The position numbers and the translations under genes were made by a program. The notes beneath the pieces were generated by a model. The model was not told the origin of the DNA. It worked only from the letters and a program-made list of their open reading frames with translations, and made no database searches. A DNA stretch of 64,000 bases from Maratus speciosus (taxonomy: Eukaryota > Arthropoda > Arachnida > Araneae > Salticidae), in assembly GCA_963932465.1 (NCBI GenBank), contig OZ010786.1, forward strand, positions 599,281,038-599,345,037, given 5' to 3'. Shown piece by piece: positions 51,121 to 62,406 of the stretch (positions within the stretch are counted from its first letter, which is position 1; every line of letters begins with the position of its first letter).

Positions 51121-51906
51121 ACGGCGTGAACTAAACTAAGGAAATGTAAGTAGTTTGCGTTGGGCCTGGTGTAAGATGATTATCATTCGAGACCGGGTTC
51201 AAAATTTCAGCCCAATTTATAAATATGGATCAGGCAATATTACTCCCGTGTTATTTATGTCTAATAATAAACTATTTTTAATCTAATGTTTGGCTTTAAT
51301 ATAGTTTTGCTACGTAACGCTTTAAATTAAAGAACTTAAATTCGGAATTTCAACAATATTGACATCTTTTAAACCTTTTAGGGGCAGAAGAGTTCTGTTT
51401 GTAAAATGATGAAATAATTGACTGACACCAGAATATTCAAACGAATTTCTTAGAAAGTAAAAACTTGCTATTTTTCACTTTCTTTACAAAAGCAAAGTTT
51501 TATTAAAATATTCTTGGTGCAATTTGTCTGTTTTGGAATTAAAATTAGGTGGCTAGATCCTCTAGCCACCGCCCTTGAAACTGTTAATTATTATTTCCAC
51601 AAATTTACAGTTACATTGCTAATGCATTTAACTAGCCAAAGGCCAAATTATGGGATAATTCTGAGGGGAAATATTTTCGTTCATGCATTTTAGTTGAACC
51701 CTAGCAATCCAAACCAAATTTTGAAAAAGAAAAAAAAAAGTATTTAGAATTTAAAATTTATGCTATATTTTCGCGTGTACATTTTATTTACATAATATAT
51801 CTGTTTCGACTTACCAATTTAAATTTTAGCATGTATATTTTATTTACTTAATGCTGTTCTCAAATTCAAACTGGCTAATTTCTGACACATTTTTTAATTC
51901 ATTTTT

Positions 51907-52440
51907 AGAGTTCCGTACTTAAAAAGTAAAAACGGAACCATTATAAGATTACTCCTGTGTCTGTCAGTTTGTCTGTCACAGCCATTTTACTCGTAAACTA
52001 CGGAATGTGGAAAGTTCAAATTGGGGGAAGTAATAAAGACTATTGACCCACATATTTATAGATTATTATACATTCACAAATATATTTAGGAAAAATGTAG
52101 AGGGCTAATTAAGTTACTTAAAAAAAAATTATTATTTTTTTCTTTGTATATCATGTGAATGCTTTCGTAAAACTGGACTCAAAAATACATTTCTTTTGAT
52201 TTTAGATATTATATTTTCACAGATATCGTCGAAAAAGTGGTGCAAAAATATGCCCTCCCCGCCTTTCCATCTATTTCCAAATCTACTGAAACTAAAATTA
52301 TGAAAAAATTTGGAGAGGACTAGCCCTCCTTTATACTTAACCAATGAACCCCCAAAACTAATCAGGGAAGCGTCTTATCAGAATGAACCTAGAATAAACA
52401 ATTAAATTTAAAAAATCAAAAAACCCGACTGCGTAAAAAG
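51907..52440. repeat. Dispersed repeat with agagttccgtacttaaaaag start
   Basis: The segment begins agagttccgtacttaaaaag, then aaaaacggaacc and a gtctgtcagtttgtctgtca block, and ends near aaaaacccgactgcgtaaaa (52425). These strings are reminiscent, from memory, of interspersed repeats common in Lepidoptera and other arthropods. The element's class and exact borders are not visible here. Confidence 0.5.
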
Positions 52441-52679
52441 CGAACTAATTAATTATTTCTCATCAATGTGAAACTATTTTTTCAATTCCTACTATTAGCT
52501 CACACTTTCACTATATATATCTTGTTCAAATTTTCAATCGTTAATAAAATACTTATTATTCATCCAATCAAGCTCAAATAAATTTTTTAAAACTTGTAGT
52601 GGTGGGCACTTGTGTTAATCCAGTTTTTTTTTCAAATATTAATTCATTAATTAAATTAAATTAATTAATTTTCAACAAT

Positions 52680-52770
52680 CGAAAGAGCCCTCTTCTTGAT
52701 CAAGGTATTTTAAGACCGAGAGAGCCATCTTCTTGATCAAGGCATTTTAAGCGCCACTCAAGAGGAAAGA
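52680..52770. repeat. Short duplicated motif (cttcttgatcaaggcatttt)
   Basis: Two tandem copies of gagagcc-cttcttgatcaagg about 47 bp apart. A third copy lies in the middle of the Tc1-type element at 13770-13815. No function assigned. Confidence 0.6.
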
Positions 52771-54999
52771 AGAATAGGAGAAAACAAATTCTCTTATTGA
52801 CCTAAGTAGGAATTGACTTAAATTTTTTTTATTACATTACTTGTTTATATTACTTACCTATTTTTTTTTATTTACTTGTATTGATAACTTTTAAGTTGTG
52901 GTTAATTGTTAGTTCCTATCTATAAACACTGTTTTGATGAGGTCTATGATGGCTAGAGTTGCAGTAAAGCTAGAGATCCTACCTACACAACTTCCAGGTT
53001 GTATAATATTTTAACGCAGCTTCTGACTGTAAAATAGTCAATGAAACATCATCTTCATTTTGAAAGACCTTTCCAATGATATGCCACTCAATAGGGTGCA
53101 TAAATTTTTTTCGTCTCTACCGCCATTTTGTATTTTATGGCTGCCATTTTGAATTTATAAAAACAAAACCTCGCCTATAACCATCGGACCGTTAAGATGA
53201 ATCGATAGAGACCTCAATCATTAAAATCCATCCAGCCGTTGGGATATTTCGAGGGTATAAAGAAATCCACATACACAGATACGCGGGAAACACATAACCC
53301 TTCTTTTCAGTCTGGTAAAAAAAAAAAAAAATTGAAGCTAATCGGATGTTTCTATCAAGAGTTATCGCGTTACGTACATACATAGCTATGTACATACAAA
53401 CAGACAGAACAGGCAGGCACATTAGCTCTCAGGCTTTGATAACCTGTGAGCTAAAAAAGGTTATATAGAATAGCAATATTGGTTATTATTTAGGCTTCAT
53501 ACTTTTCTAGTATATACAGCAATACCCAACCCTGCATTGTATAGTTTTTTACAAAGTCTTATTATTCTTTTAGCAACGATTTTTTTTTAATAATACAGTT
53601 AATAATTCATATATTTATTGTATAGAACCCTCTGAGCTTGAGTAATACTTGCACTTGACCATTTATTGTTCATGAATTCACCAAATTGGCAGGTGCACGT
53701 AATATCTTATCAAACCATTTTTCTGTAAAGGCAGAAAAATTCTCAGAAAATAATGTCAAAGTTAACGTTTTGAACGAAATTTCCGGACGTGACAGCGCCG
53801 GAGAGGAGAACTGACACCCTGAGACAATAATCGTTTATAACTGAAGATGTAATTCATTTATCGGTAAAAAAAAAAAAAAAATCTATATATGTATCATATA
53901 TTTGTGATTTCAAATTTATTATATATATATATTAAGTTCTAGATTACGAGTAAGTTTAGATTACAATTAATAATTTTTTGTTGAATTGAAATTGCCGAAC
54001 TAGTCGATTAAGCACAAAATTCGATTACACTAATTTCATAATCTGCATGTTACGAATCTATCTTTCTTCGAATTTGTTGTTTGGCTATATTTACATAATA
54101 TTCACATTTTACAATTATTTAAGAAGGAAAAATTGCATGTGTATTTAAAATTCAAAAACTACAAAAAAATTTACTATATTGGGTTAAAAGACTGAAATTG
54201 GATTCCTTTTATAATTGTAAAAATAATAATAATAATGAATAAACAAATAAAATAAAATACACACCTCAAAACGCGAAAAATTCAAAAATCGCGGGGGACA
54301 AAATTTAGCATATTGACATTAGATTGAAATTTGATTCCTTTTACGAATCTCGTTATAAATCGCCATGGAATGAAAAAAAATCGCTCTAGGAATTCCGAAT
54401 GAAATTTACTGTATTGGGCTAAAAGTATGAAATCAGAATATATTTAGTAATAAGGAAAAACCGTTGTGTAACACGAAAAAAAAAAATAAATAATATAATC
54501 GCATATAAAAAAATTAAGACTCAAATCCAAATTGACTACTTTTTGAGACAAACTCATTTTTCTTCCCAAACCTAACAAATTAGCAAGTGCTCTTTTGAAA
54601 AAGCTGTTTTTTTTTTTCGTTTTCGTTAAAGGCAAAAGATTTTTCAGAAAAGTCTGTCAAAGTTGGTGTTTTGAACAAAATTTATAAATCATTTATTGGA
54701 AAATGAAAAAATTGTCCAATTACACATCACTTCAATAATCGTCCCTCCAGCCATCATGATTTTGTGTTTAAAAATAAGACACAAATTTTCGCGTTGTTGA
54801 GCAGAGGATTCTTTTTTTTTTTTAGAGCTGCTTTAAATTTTTAAAAATCTAATCAAAAAAATATCTTGTGTGCACTTTTCCTTGCATCTTTCTTATAAAA
54901 TCTCTCATGCCTATTTATTTTTGTAAGTAAGATGAGCTAGTTCAAAATAATAATAATAGTTCCATGAGCAAGCAAGGGTATTGCAAATATTCTTTTTAA

Positions 55000-55410
55000 G
55001 GCTGTTCTTAACTGCTCTGCTCAACAAGCGAAAAACGTTTTTATACATTTACAAATTCATTTTTTAACGGAAAGGTATAAAATTGGAAAGCCTGGCTATG
55101 GAAGCAAATTGCAATTGAACTGTTTTTTCCATTTTTTGATCAATCAATTGTTGCGATTTTGATCATGTGACAAACACATTTTTCGCTCGCTCTTGGGTGC
55201 TTTTTCTTCCTTCGCGTGGAAATTCGATTCAAAACGCACACTTTGACAATTTTTTCTGAAAGATCTATGTGTTTGACAAAAAAAAAAAAAGGAAAAAACA
55301 GCTCAATTACATAGTTTCTGAACAACAACATCAGCTAGTTTCATGCATTTTCGAACAAAAATTAAAACTTATGTCAGAAGATTGCTCTTTTGGATTTGAG
55401 AATAAGGCCC
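55000..55410. mobile_element. Possible piggyBac-like MITE (TTAA ends)
   Basis: TTAA at 54996-54999 and 55411-55414. Inward ends ggctgttctt and ggcccttatt (complement) are weakly alike. The interior shares features with 39094-39509 and with 54540-54830. Borders tentative. Confidence 0.4.
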
Positions 55411-55669
55411 TTAAATAAGGCATTTTTTAAAAACAGAAATGGAACGCAAAAAATTCTCATACCAAACTTCTGATGCAATCACTAGACCAAAAATTATTCG
55501 GAAATTTTTAATATTAACGTTATTATCTGTTCATTTGCATACAATGAACCATTTTTGTTATATGTATTAGGATAAAACATTTTGCACTTTATACGAACAA
55601 TCAATACATACTGCAAATACTGAGCTTATTTTTTAGACAAATCGGTACACTATAATCTCTATTTAGGGC

Positions 55670-56299
55670 CATTGGCGCACCCACAGGGAGGGCTAAGGGG
55701 TTGAAGCTCCTCCCAGACTAGACTAGATAGTTAATTTTTTAAGAATTATGAAAGATTATTATTTTTTTTAATAGGTCCTTAAAAAATCAGAATTTTTGAA
55801 AAGATATTAATTTTGTCACACAATTTTTTTCTGTTTTATGAATTTTAATATGAAATTCGAAATATTAGCATCTTTAAAATTTACATAATTAAAAATTTAA
55901 GACCCTGTGCAACCTCTTGCTCTCTTTAACCTTCATAATATTTTGATAATTTAATAAAAGAAACTTTAAATCGTTTGATTGCAAACACACTTTAAAATTA
56001 TCCAAATACAGGAACAAACCAAAAAAGTCCCAAAAACTAAGTTATATTTTAGTACATACAGTATTTCACTATTTAACATGTTAAAAGCATTCAGATTAGC
56101 CCAACCAAAAATTCCCAGAGCTTCCTCCGGCTAGGTACGACTTTGCTCAAGTCAACAGAAAAAATGTACTAAATCAAGACCTGATCCGGCACGTCTCATC
56201 AAATCAAATGAAAGAAGGACAGCTGGTCCAGATCTTGGTACACGTAGGCCTCTAAAATATGCTAGCCCCCTCCAAAGCGTAATCCTGGATGCGCCACTG
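55670..56299. mobile_element. hAT-like element (CATTGGCGCACCCA end)
   Basis: The left end is CATTGGCGCACCCACAGG and the right CCTGGATGCGCCACTG. The flanking octamers tttagggc and tttaggac match at 7 of 8. The interior is non-coding. Confidence 0.8.
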
Positions 56300-57799
56300 T
56301 TTAGGACAAAGGATCATTAAACGTTCCTGCAAAGACAAATTTCCTTTTATAGAAAGAAGATAAAATGTCCACAAATGGTAACCTTTACTCCCCACCCCTT
56401 TCAAAGGTCAATGTCAGGTCCTTCCATGGTCTAGATTCACTTCTCTGCCAACGAAATGTACAGTACTTTCCTCGGAAAAACGAAAATCTTAGGGTTGCTA
56501 GAAATTTGGAGGACTCTGTAATTCTGCAATGAAATTTCACGAATAAAATCGTATTTTGAAAAAACAAAAAGGATTCTTGAGGGACATTTTATATAATATC
56601 ATCTAAAAGATGTCCCTTATTAAATTTATAAGAGAGATAATGATAACAATTTACAAAAAAATGTATAAAAACTAAAAAAAATAGTTGATTTGTGGTCCTA
56701 TAAAAATATATATAGAACCCATAGTGCCATCTGGTAATTTTTTGAGGAACCAATGTAAGAAATTTAAGAAAACAGGTCGTACTTTTCTTTTACAAAATTA
56801 TGCCATCTGAAAGAAATAAGTTATGTCAATCACCAAAAAAAATTTTAAGCAAATCAGTTCCATGGAAAATGCGCAGTTGTGATAATAAGAATATAGCATG
56901 AAAAGTATAGGACAAAATACTACTGAGAGTCACTCTTAAGCCTAACCCTATGACCACTTTACCCCATGTAACTAAAACTATTATGAAATAAAATCTGTAA
57001 TAAATATAACTTAGCTATAAATGAAAATATGCTCTTGAGATATGTGCAAAGCTTTCTGAGCTGCCAATTTAACAAAATTTGGAACAAACAAAATGCAGCA
57101 GAAAAGTTAATTAAAGAGTTAAAAGAACAAGTTGTAACAAAGGTAGACAAAATGAGTGCTCAGTACATCAAACATGTTACTACAAATATTTTTTTGAGTG
57201 AGAAACTTTAATCAATACTTACTAAATCTAAAACTAAAAGAAAATTATTCAAATATCTATATTAGTCAGGATTTTAGCCCTTTTTATAAATTATGACCAA
57301 TTTACCCCACCTGACCCTATAAAATGGATTATTCATATAAGCTGTTCAATTATCACTGTATATTTGATTCAAGAAGCTTTTTCTAGGTGCATCTAGCAAA
57401 AATATTGGCCTTTGTATATTATACAGACTACATTGATTTTCTTCATCAAATTAAAATTGTAAAATCATTATGTATACAATTTAACCATACTAGTTGTACT
57501 CAAAACTATAATAAATACTTTAAATTTTATGATAATATAATTTTATTTCATATTAGGCACAAATAAAACTTGACCTACTGTCGGTGGATGAAGATCGCAT
57601 GCATATACTCTGCCAAAGGCAGTGAGGACTCCCGGATTTAAATTCTGATATATTTCTAGGATAACTTTAATTATTATATGTATATTCATCGATGCTGGAC
57701 TAATCTTGTCTGATGTTTGCCACAGTGGTTGTGGTTTATGAAGTTATCCCATCCAGTGCTTTGGTTGCAGCCTTACCAAGAGTGAGAATTGTCAGGCTG

Positions 57800-57865
57800 G
57801 CTATCATCTTGATAGTTCAGTTGGCAGAGTGATGGGCCGCTGAACCAAAGGCCCATGTTCAAACT
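57800..57865 (+). repeat. tRNA-derived SINE head, interrupted at its B box
   Basis: A-box TAGTTCAGTTGG (57813-57824) and B-box core GTTCAAAC (57858-57865) are about 45 bp apart, as in tRNA genes. The segment gggccgctgaaccaaaggccc replaces a proper anticodon arm, so it is a SINE rather than a working tRNA. The rest (cc atggcctagatac) continues at 62407 after a 4.5-kb insertion. Confidence 0.72.
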
Positions 57866-58352
57866 AGGGATGCAACAAATAGTGATTTGGCCGAATACCA
57901 AATATTCGGCCACGTTTTAGGCCGAATACTGACTTTAATTTATTTTTTTCAATTTTAAAATCAAAAATTAAATTAAGGACTAATTGAAATTAATTTTTTA
58001 TTTGAGTGTTCAAAAATCATAACAGCTGAATGTATTTTTTGTAATATTTTAAATACTTTGATGCCAATAAGATAACATACGACTTCCAAAAATGTAAATA
58101 ATAATAATTTAATTCATAGTTTTTTATTTAATCCATAGATAGTTCTAGTAATTTATATAGATTTTATCTAAAATAGAAACCCATTACCTCTGTAAAAATA
58201 ACTTTTTTTTTATTTTAGTAAAATCATTTCACACCCCAAAAAATAAGAACTTGCATGTGTCTTCTGTCTTTTTATATCCTTTCTCATTCAACTCAAACTT
58301 AGTAAATTTACATTCTGTATGTAAGGAAAAAGGTTGTTTTCTTAAAATATAA

Positions 58353-59287
58353 GGAACAGATGTCATAAGTTCCACCCGGCCGCCATCTTGGAATTCTTGG
58401 CGTGAAAACCGCTTTTCCGCCAAGTAGTAAATGTCGCCAAGCATCGGTTTATACGCATGTTTGGCTTAACGAAAATAAAATGTAAATAATAAACAAAATT
58501 CGCTAAACTGGCAATCAGTAATCCTTGTATGAGCGCTTCGCGCACATTTACTGGAAAAAAAACATCGCTGAATTCAGCATTTCTCGCGATATAGCATTCT
58601 CAAAATTCAGCAGTTCTCGTCTTGTAGCAATCTCAAAATGTAAAAAACTCTTAAAGCAGCAAAATATACCTCAAAAACGAAACTCGCTAAAGTGGCAATC
58701 AGCAATAGTTGTATGAGCGCTTCACGCTCATTTACCGAAAAAAAACATCGCCGAATTCAGCATTTTTCGCGGTATAGCATTCTCAAAATTCAGTAGTTCT
58801 CATTTTGTAGCAATCTCAAAATGTAAAAAACTCTTAAAGCAACAAAATATACATAAAATTATCAACATACCTTAACAGACATCTGCTTTCTTGAAACCTA
58901 CAGCACAAAATATAACACAGCCGTCATTTTCCAAAATAGGCTTAATACGCATTGACACGCTATAAACAAACCTCCCTTTTTTGTCAAAATTTCCTCATAT
59001 TTCTTAATTACTTCAGCAAGAGCGTTTAAACGGACTACAGAAACTATAGTCAATGAAATACATCCAATAAATTTAACATAAAAATAAAAAGACAACCATA
59101 GAACACGATATCAAAATCAAAATACATCGATACATCCACAAAATTTAAGCTTCTCAGGGGTTGCCAGACGTCACACGGGGTTTCCATATCGAGTTTGTCA
59201 TATCCGTAAACACCGCCAACACGCCAACAAAAAATCGCCAAACAATTCAAAACAACAACAGCTGAGGGAACATACGGCATCTATGCC
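58353..59287. mobile_element. AGATGTCATA-family element, 935 bp
   Basis: A perfect 8-bp duplication, aaatataa, lies at 58345-58352 and 59288-59295. The left end GGAACAGATGTCATAAGTTC and right end complement GGCATAGATGCCGTATGTTC agree at most positions. The interior has two copies of a roughly 180-bp block with tgtatgagcgcttc-cgc-catttac (58520 and 58703). The longest of the three family members here. Confidence 0.88.
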
Positions 59288-60099
59288 AAATATAATTATT
59301 CATTCCATTAAAATATAATTATTCTTTTCTGCTACCAAGATATACTTTTCTCTTTTCTTTCTCTCAAAAGTAACAAGCCCCTCAAATCAGGGTTCGCAAA
59401 CCCCCCCCCCCCCCTTTTTTTTTTTTTACCCAACCCACATGAACTTTTTCGCGTTTTTTCAAAAGTATAATATATGCAATATTACATTATATATTATACA
59501 TACCATACAGCAAAAAAAAAAATATATTGTTCCCTTATCATATCATATATATTATAAAGCAGTAAGCTCTAAAAATTCGGCTTGTGTGTTTTCAAAAACT
59601 ACCCATTGAAATTTTTTTTCAGATTGTATCATTTTATAGAGAATATTCCCGCCGTGGTTCATGTGTCAAATATACAGGGATAACTATGATTTTTGGTAAT
59701 AAATTTCATATTTTATTGATATTTTCTGTGAAAGGGTTGCCAGTGATTATATTTTGGCGATATTATCGTTGGTTAAAGAATAGAAAGGGCTATATCAGTT
59801 AGAAAATAATGTAAACATCTCACAAAATAAAATAAAAAAAAAAAACTTATTTTTTAATTTTAATTAAAAAAAGGAACAATCAAAAATCCTTTTAATGAGA
59901 GATAAATTTAAGTAACAAAAATAATTAATTTAAACATGAAATAAATGTTCGTAATGCTTAAAACTGAATTCAATATGAAATATTTCCATAGATACAACAT
60001 TTGGTGATTTATCGCTTGGGCCAGGTTAAGAAAAATGTGTACTACTTGATTATCCAGTGGACCAAATTATACAAATCGTTAAACTATTTGTCAAATTAT

Positions 60100-61507
60100 T
60101 AGGGATTGACCGAAGCAGCAATTTTGCCGAATATCGAAGCTTCGGTCAAAGTGTATACCGAAGCTTCGGTATTCGGCAACCGAATACTTGAAACTTTTTA
60201 ATATGCAATTTTGCATGTATTAGCTTTTTTAATAAGCTTTAATTGTAATTAAATTCTCAATAATTTAATTCAGTTACATTTTTATTCTTAAATCTAACAC
60301 ACACACAAAAAAAAATTAATGACTTCTTTCCACTCACAGATTCATTAACCCATCACTTATTTTTTATTATTTTATCACTAGTCAATACCCAAAAATAACC
60401 TATGAAAGTATTAAACTATACAGGGTATAATAAAAGATAAGGATTGTCAGAAAAAACAAAAGTTCATTTAAATAAACAGAAACACTGTTGTCATTAAGCT
60501 GATTTACTAATTGCTTAAGTCTAATTATAAACATGTTGAATAGGAAGGTTCTCAAAATACAAAAAGGTATATCAATTTGTACATTTAACTATTTTCTATC
60601 AAATTATTGATAGAATATTTATATTTTGATTAATATTTTAACATTGTGGTGATAAGATAAGAAATTTGAGCGATTTTGATATAATGGTTATAAAAGCTAT
60701 AGGATAGGCATAGGGGTATTTGATGTATGTATTTTCTTTAATATTCACCTTATGTATATACAGACATGAACTCTGATATACTTATTTGATGCGTATATTA
60801 AAGCAAATACGGTACTTCTTAGTTATCCCGTCGACCAAATTACTGTCGCCAAATTGTAAGATTAATTGCCAATAATGGTTGCCGTTAATTAATTAATTGT
60901 AAGATTAAATGCCAATAATGGCCAGTAAAACCATTAATTCAATGTTTTATTTGTATTTTTATTAATGTTTTCCTAATTTATTTGTTCTTTCATTATTTAA
61001 AATAAAAAATTATGTCAATGTATATAATTTGGTGAGTGGTTTGGCGATTTATATAATTTGGCGAAATTGGTCGATGGGATAACTAAGAAGTACCAAAAAT
61101 ACACATTAAATAAATTTAAATTAAAAAAAAAACTAATGTAGAAGTAAATAAAATTAAATGATAAGGGAAAGATGCGCTGATGACATCTTCCTTACTTTTT
61201 TTTTTCTCTGTTGTAGACAGTTGTTTTGATTTCACACCTATGTAGACTTTTAGGAAAGAAAAAGTTTTTAAATTAAAAATGGCCTTTGACTTGTTTTTTG
61301 TAGTGCAGCTGAACTCTGAACTCATGCACATAATATTGAAACTCGTTGTTTAGCCTATTCTACTGCTAAGTAAAAGAGAATTCTTCTACTTCTAAGAAAA
61401 TACTTATCTGCAATTATTTGGCCGAATACTTAAAAGTATTCAGCTGAAGCTTTCTCCGGCTTCGGTTTACATGCCGAACCAACTATTCGGTATTCGGCCA
61501 ATCCCTA
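60100..61507. mobile_element. hAT-like element (TAGGGATTGACCGAAG end), copy 2
   Basis: A perfect 8-bp duplication, caaattat, lies at 60092-60099 and 61508-61515. The ends are TAGGGATTGACCGAAGC and GGCCAATCCCTA. Collinear with 172-1305. It contains a 284-bp MITE that is absent from copy 1. No coding region. Confidence 0.93.
60811..61094. mobile_element. MITE with GGTACTTCTTAGTTATCCC ends
   Basis: The left end is GGTACTTCTTAGTTATCCC and the right GGGATAACTAAGAAGTACC, extending imperfectly about 45 bp inward. Comparison with copy 1 (gaaaatacacattaaat at about 845) shows the uninterrupted site, with aaatac found on both sides as a likely target duplication. An internal direct repeat of about 30 bp, aattgtaagattaa, lies at 60853 and 60896. 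Confidence 0.85.
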
Positions 61508-62002
61508 CAAATTATATACATGGAAGGATGTTGCCACTCATTATTTACAGAAACAGGTAACATTTAAGAAAAAAAAAAAGAAATAGACTACCACCTGAGA
61601 ATGCTGAATTATTATTATTTCTGCATCACAATCTACGTTTATTGAGAACATTTTAACTGTTTTTTAAGGCAAATATAAACATTACAACGCTATTCTTGAA
61701 AATAATATGTAAAACATAAATGCATACTAATTAAAAAAATTTAGTACTTACATTTCTTTCATTATTTAATAAGAAATAGTAACACACTTAAAAAAATAAA
61801 TTATATTTAACTTTTAAGCGTATTTTACTTTTAAAAAACCTTAAGTATTGCAACATAAAAACTGACTTAAATATCTTATGCATATAATGCATCTGTATCT
61901 AATCAATCATATATTTATGTTCTTTATAGGTATAATTCAAAATACTATTGAAAGAAATATTTTTTTATGTAACAAGGGATAAATGTTAAACTTTCCATTA
62001 TG

Positions 62003-62038
<36 letters not shown>

Positions 62039-62406
62039 CTTGTACAGCTGTATTAAAACAATTTTGAATAGATTAATTTTAAATTTAGCAGATTATGTTA
62101 GCTTATTACAGATACTTTTTTTACTCACTGATACAGAATAAAATTTTTTTAACATGATTCCTAAATTAGCCTCTTATATAAAAATGGGTAGATAAAACCC
62201 ATTCGGGGTATGAAAGTTAAGGAGAAAAAAAGTGTTAGTTATTAAAAAGTTATACTGTGTAAATTTTAAAACATTTATTACAGTATTATTCGGCCAAGGC
62301 CGAATAATGGACTTGATATTTGGCCAAAGCCGAATATTTGGCAGACAGGCCGAATGGACCAAATATTCGGCTTCGGCCAAATATTCGTTGCATCTCTAGT
62401 TCAAAC

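Larger units (their letters stand above)
48877..57317. mobile_element. TA-flanked 8.4-kb element, pogo-type relic
   Basis: The left end is GGGTCAAGTGGGGGAGTGGT and the right end complements to GGGTCAGGTGGGGTAAATTG, each bordered by TA (48875-48876, 57318-57319). Further gaccactttacccc motifs lie inside each end (about 49060 and 56945). A HTH-like transposase fragment is at 49615-49839. The long centre probably includes later insertions: 55670-56299, 55000-55410 and repeat modules at 50.4-53.4 kb. Confidence 0.6.
57866..62398. mobile_element. hAT-like element (TAGGGATGCAACAAATAG end), composite of 4.5 kb
   Basis: A perfect 8-bp duplication, gttcaaac, lies at 57858-57865 and 62399-62406. The ends are TAGGGATGCAACAAATAG and CGTTGCATCTCTA with ATTCGG-type palindromes at both sides. 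Nested within are 58353-59287 and 60100-61507; the element's own sequence is about 2.2 kb without transposase. Confidence 0.9.

Noticed and set aside
57800..57865. A functional tRNA gene
   Set aside because: A and B boxes are present, but no proper anticodon or acceptor stem can be folded and it is interrupted by 4.5 kb; it fits a tRNA-derived SINE.
9091..59414. Long G or C homopolymers (for example near 9091, 10651, 16191, 22850, 40207, 59401) as possible regulatory quadruplex sites
   Set aside because: They are simple mononucleotide runs scattered in repeats, with no conserved position relative to the gene; their lengths may also be sequencing-sensitive.
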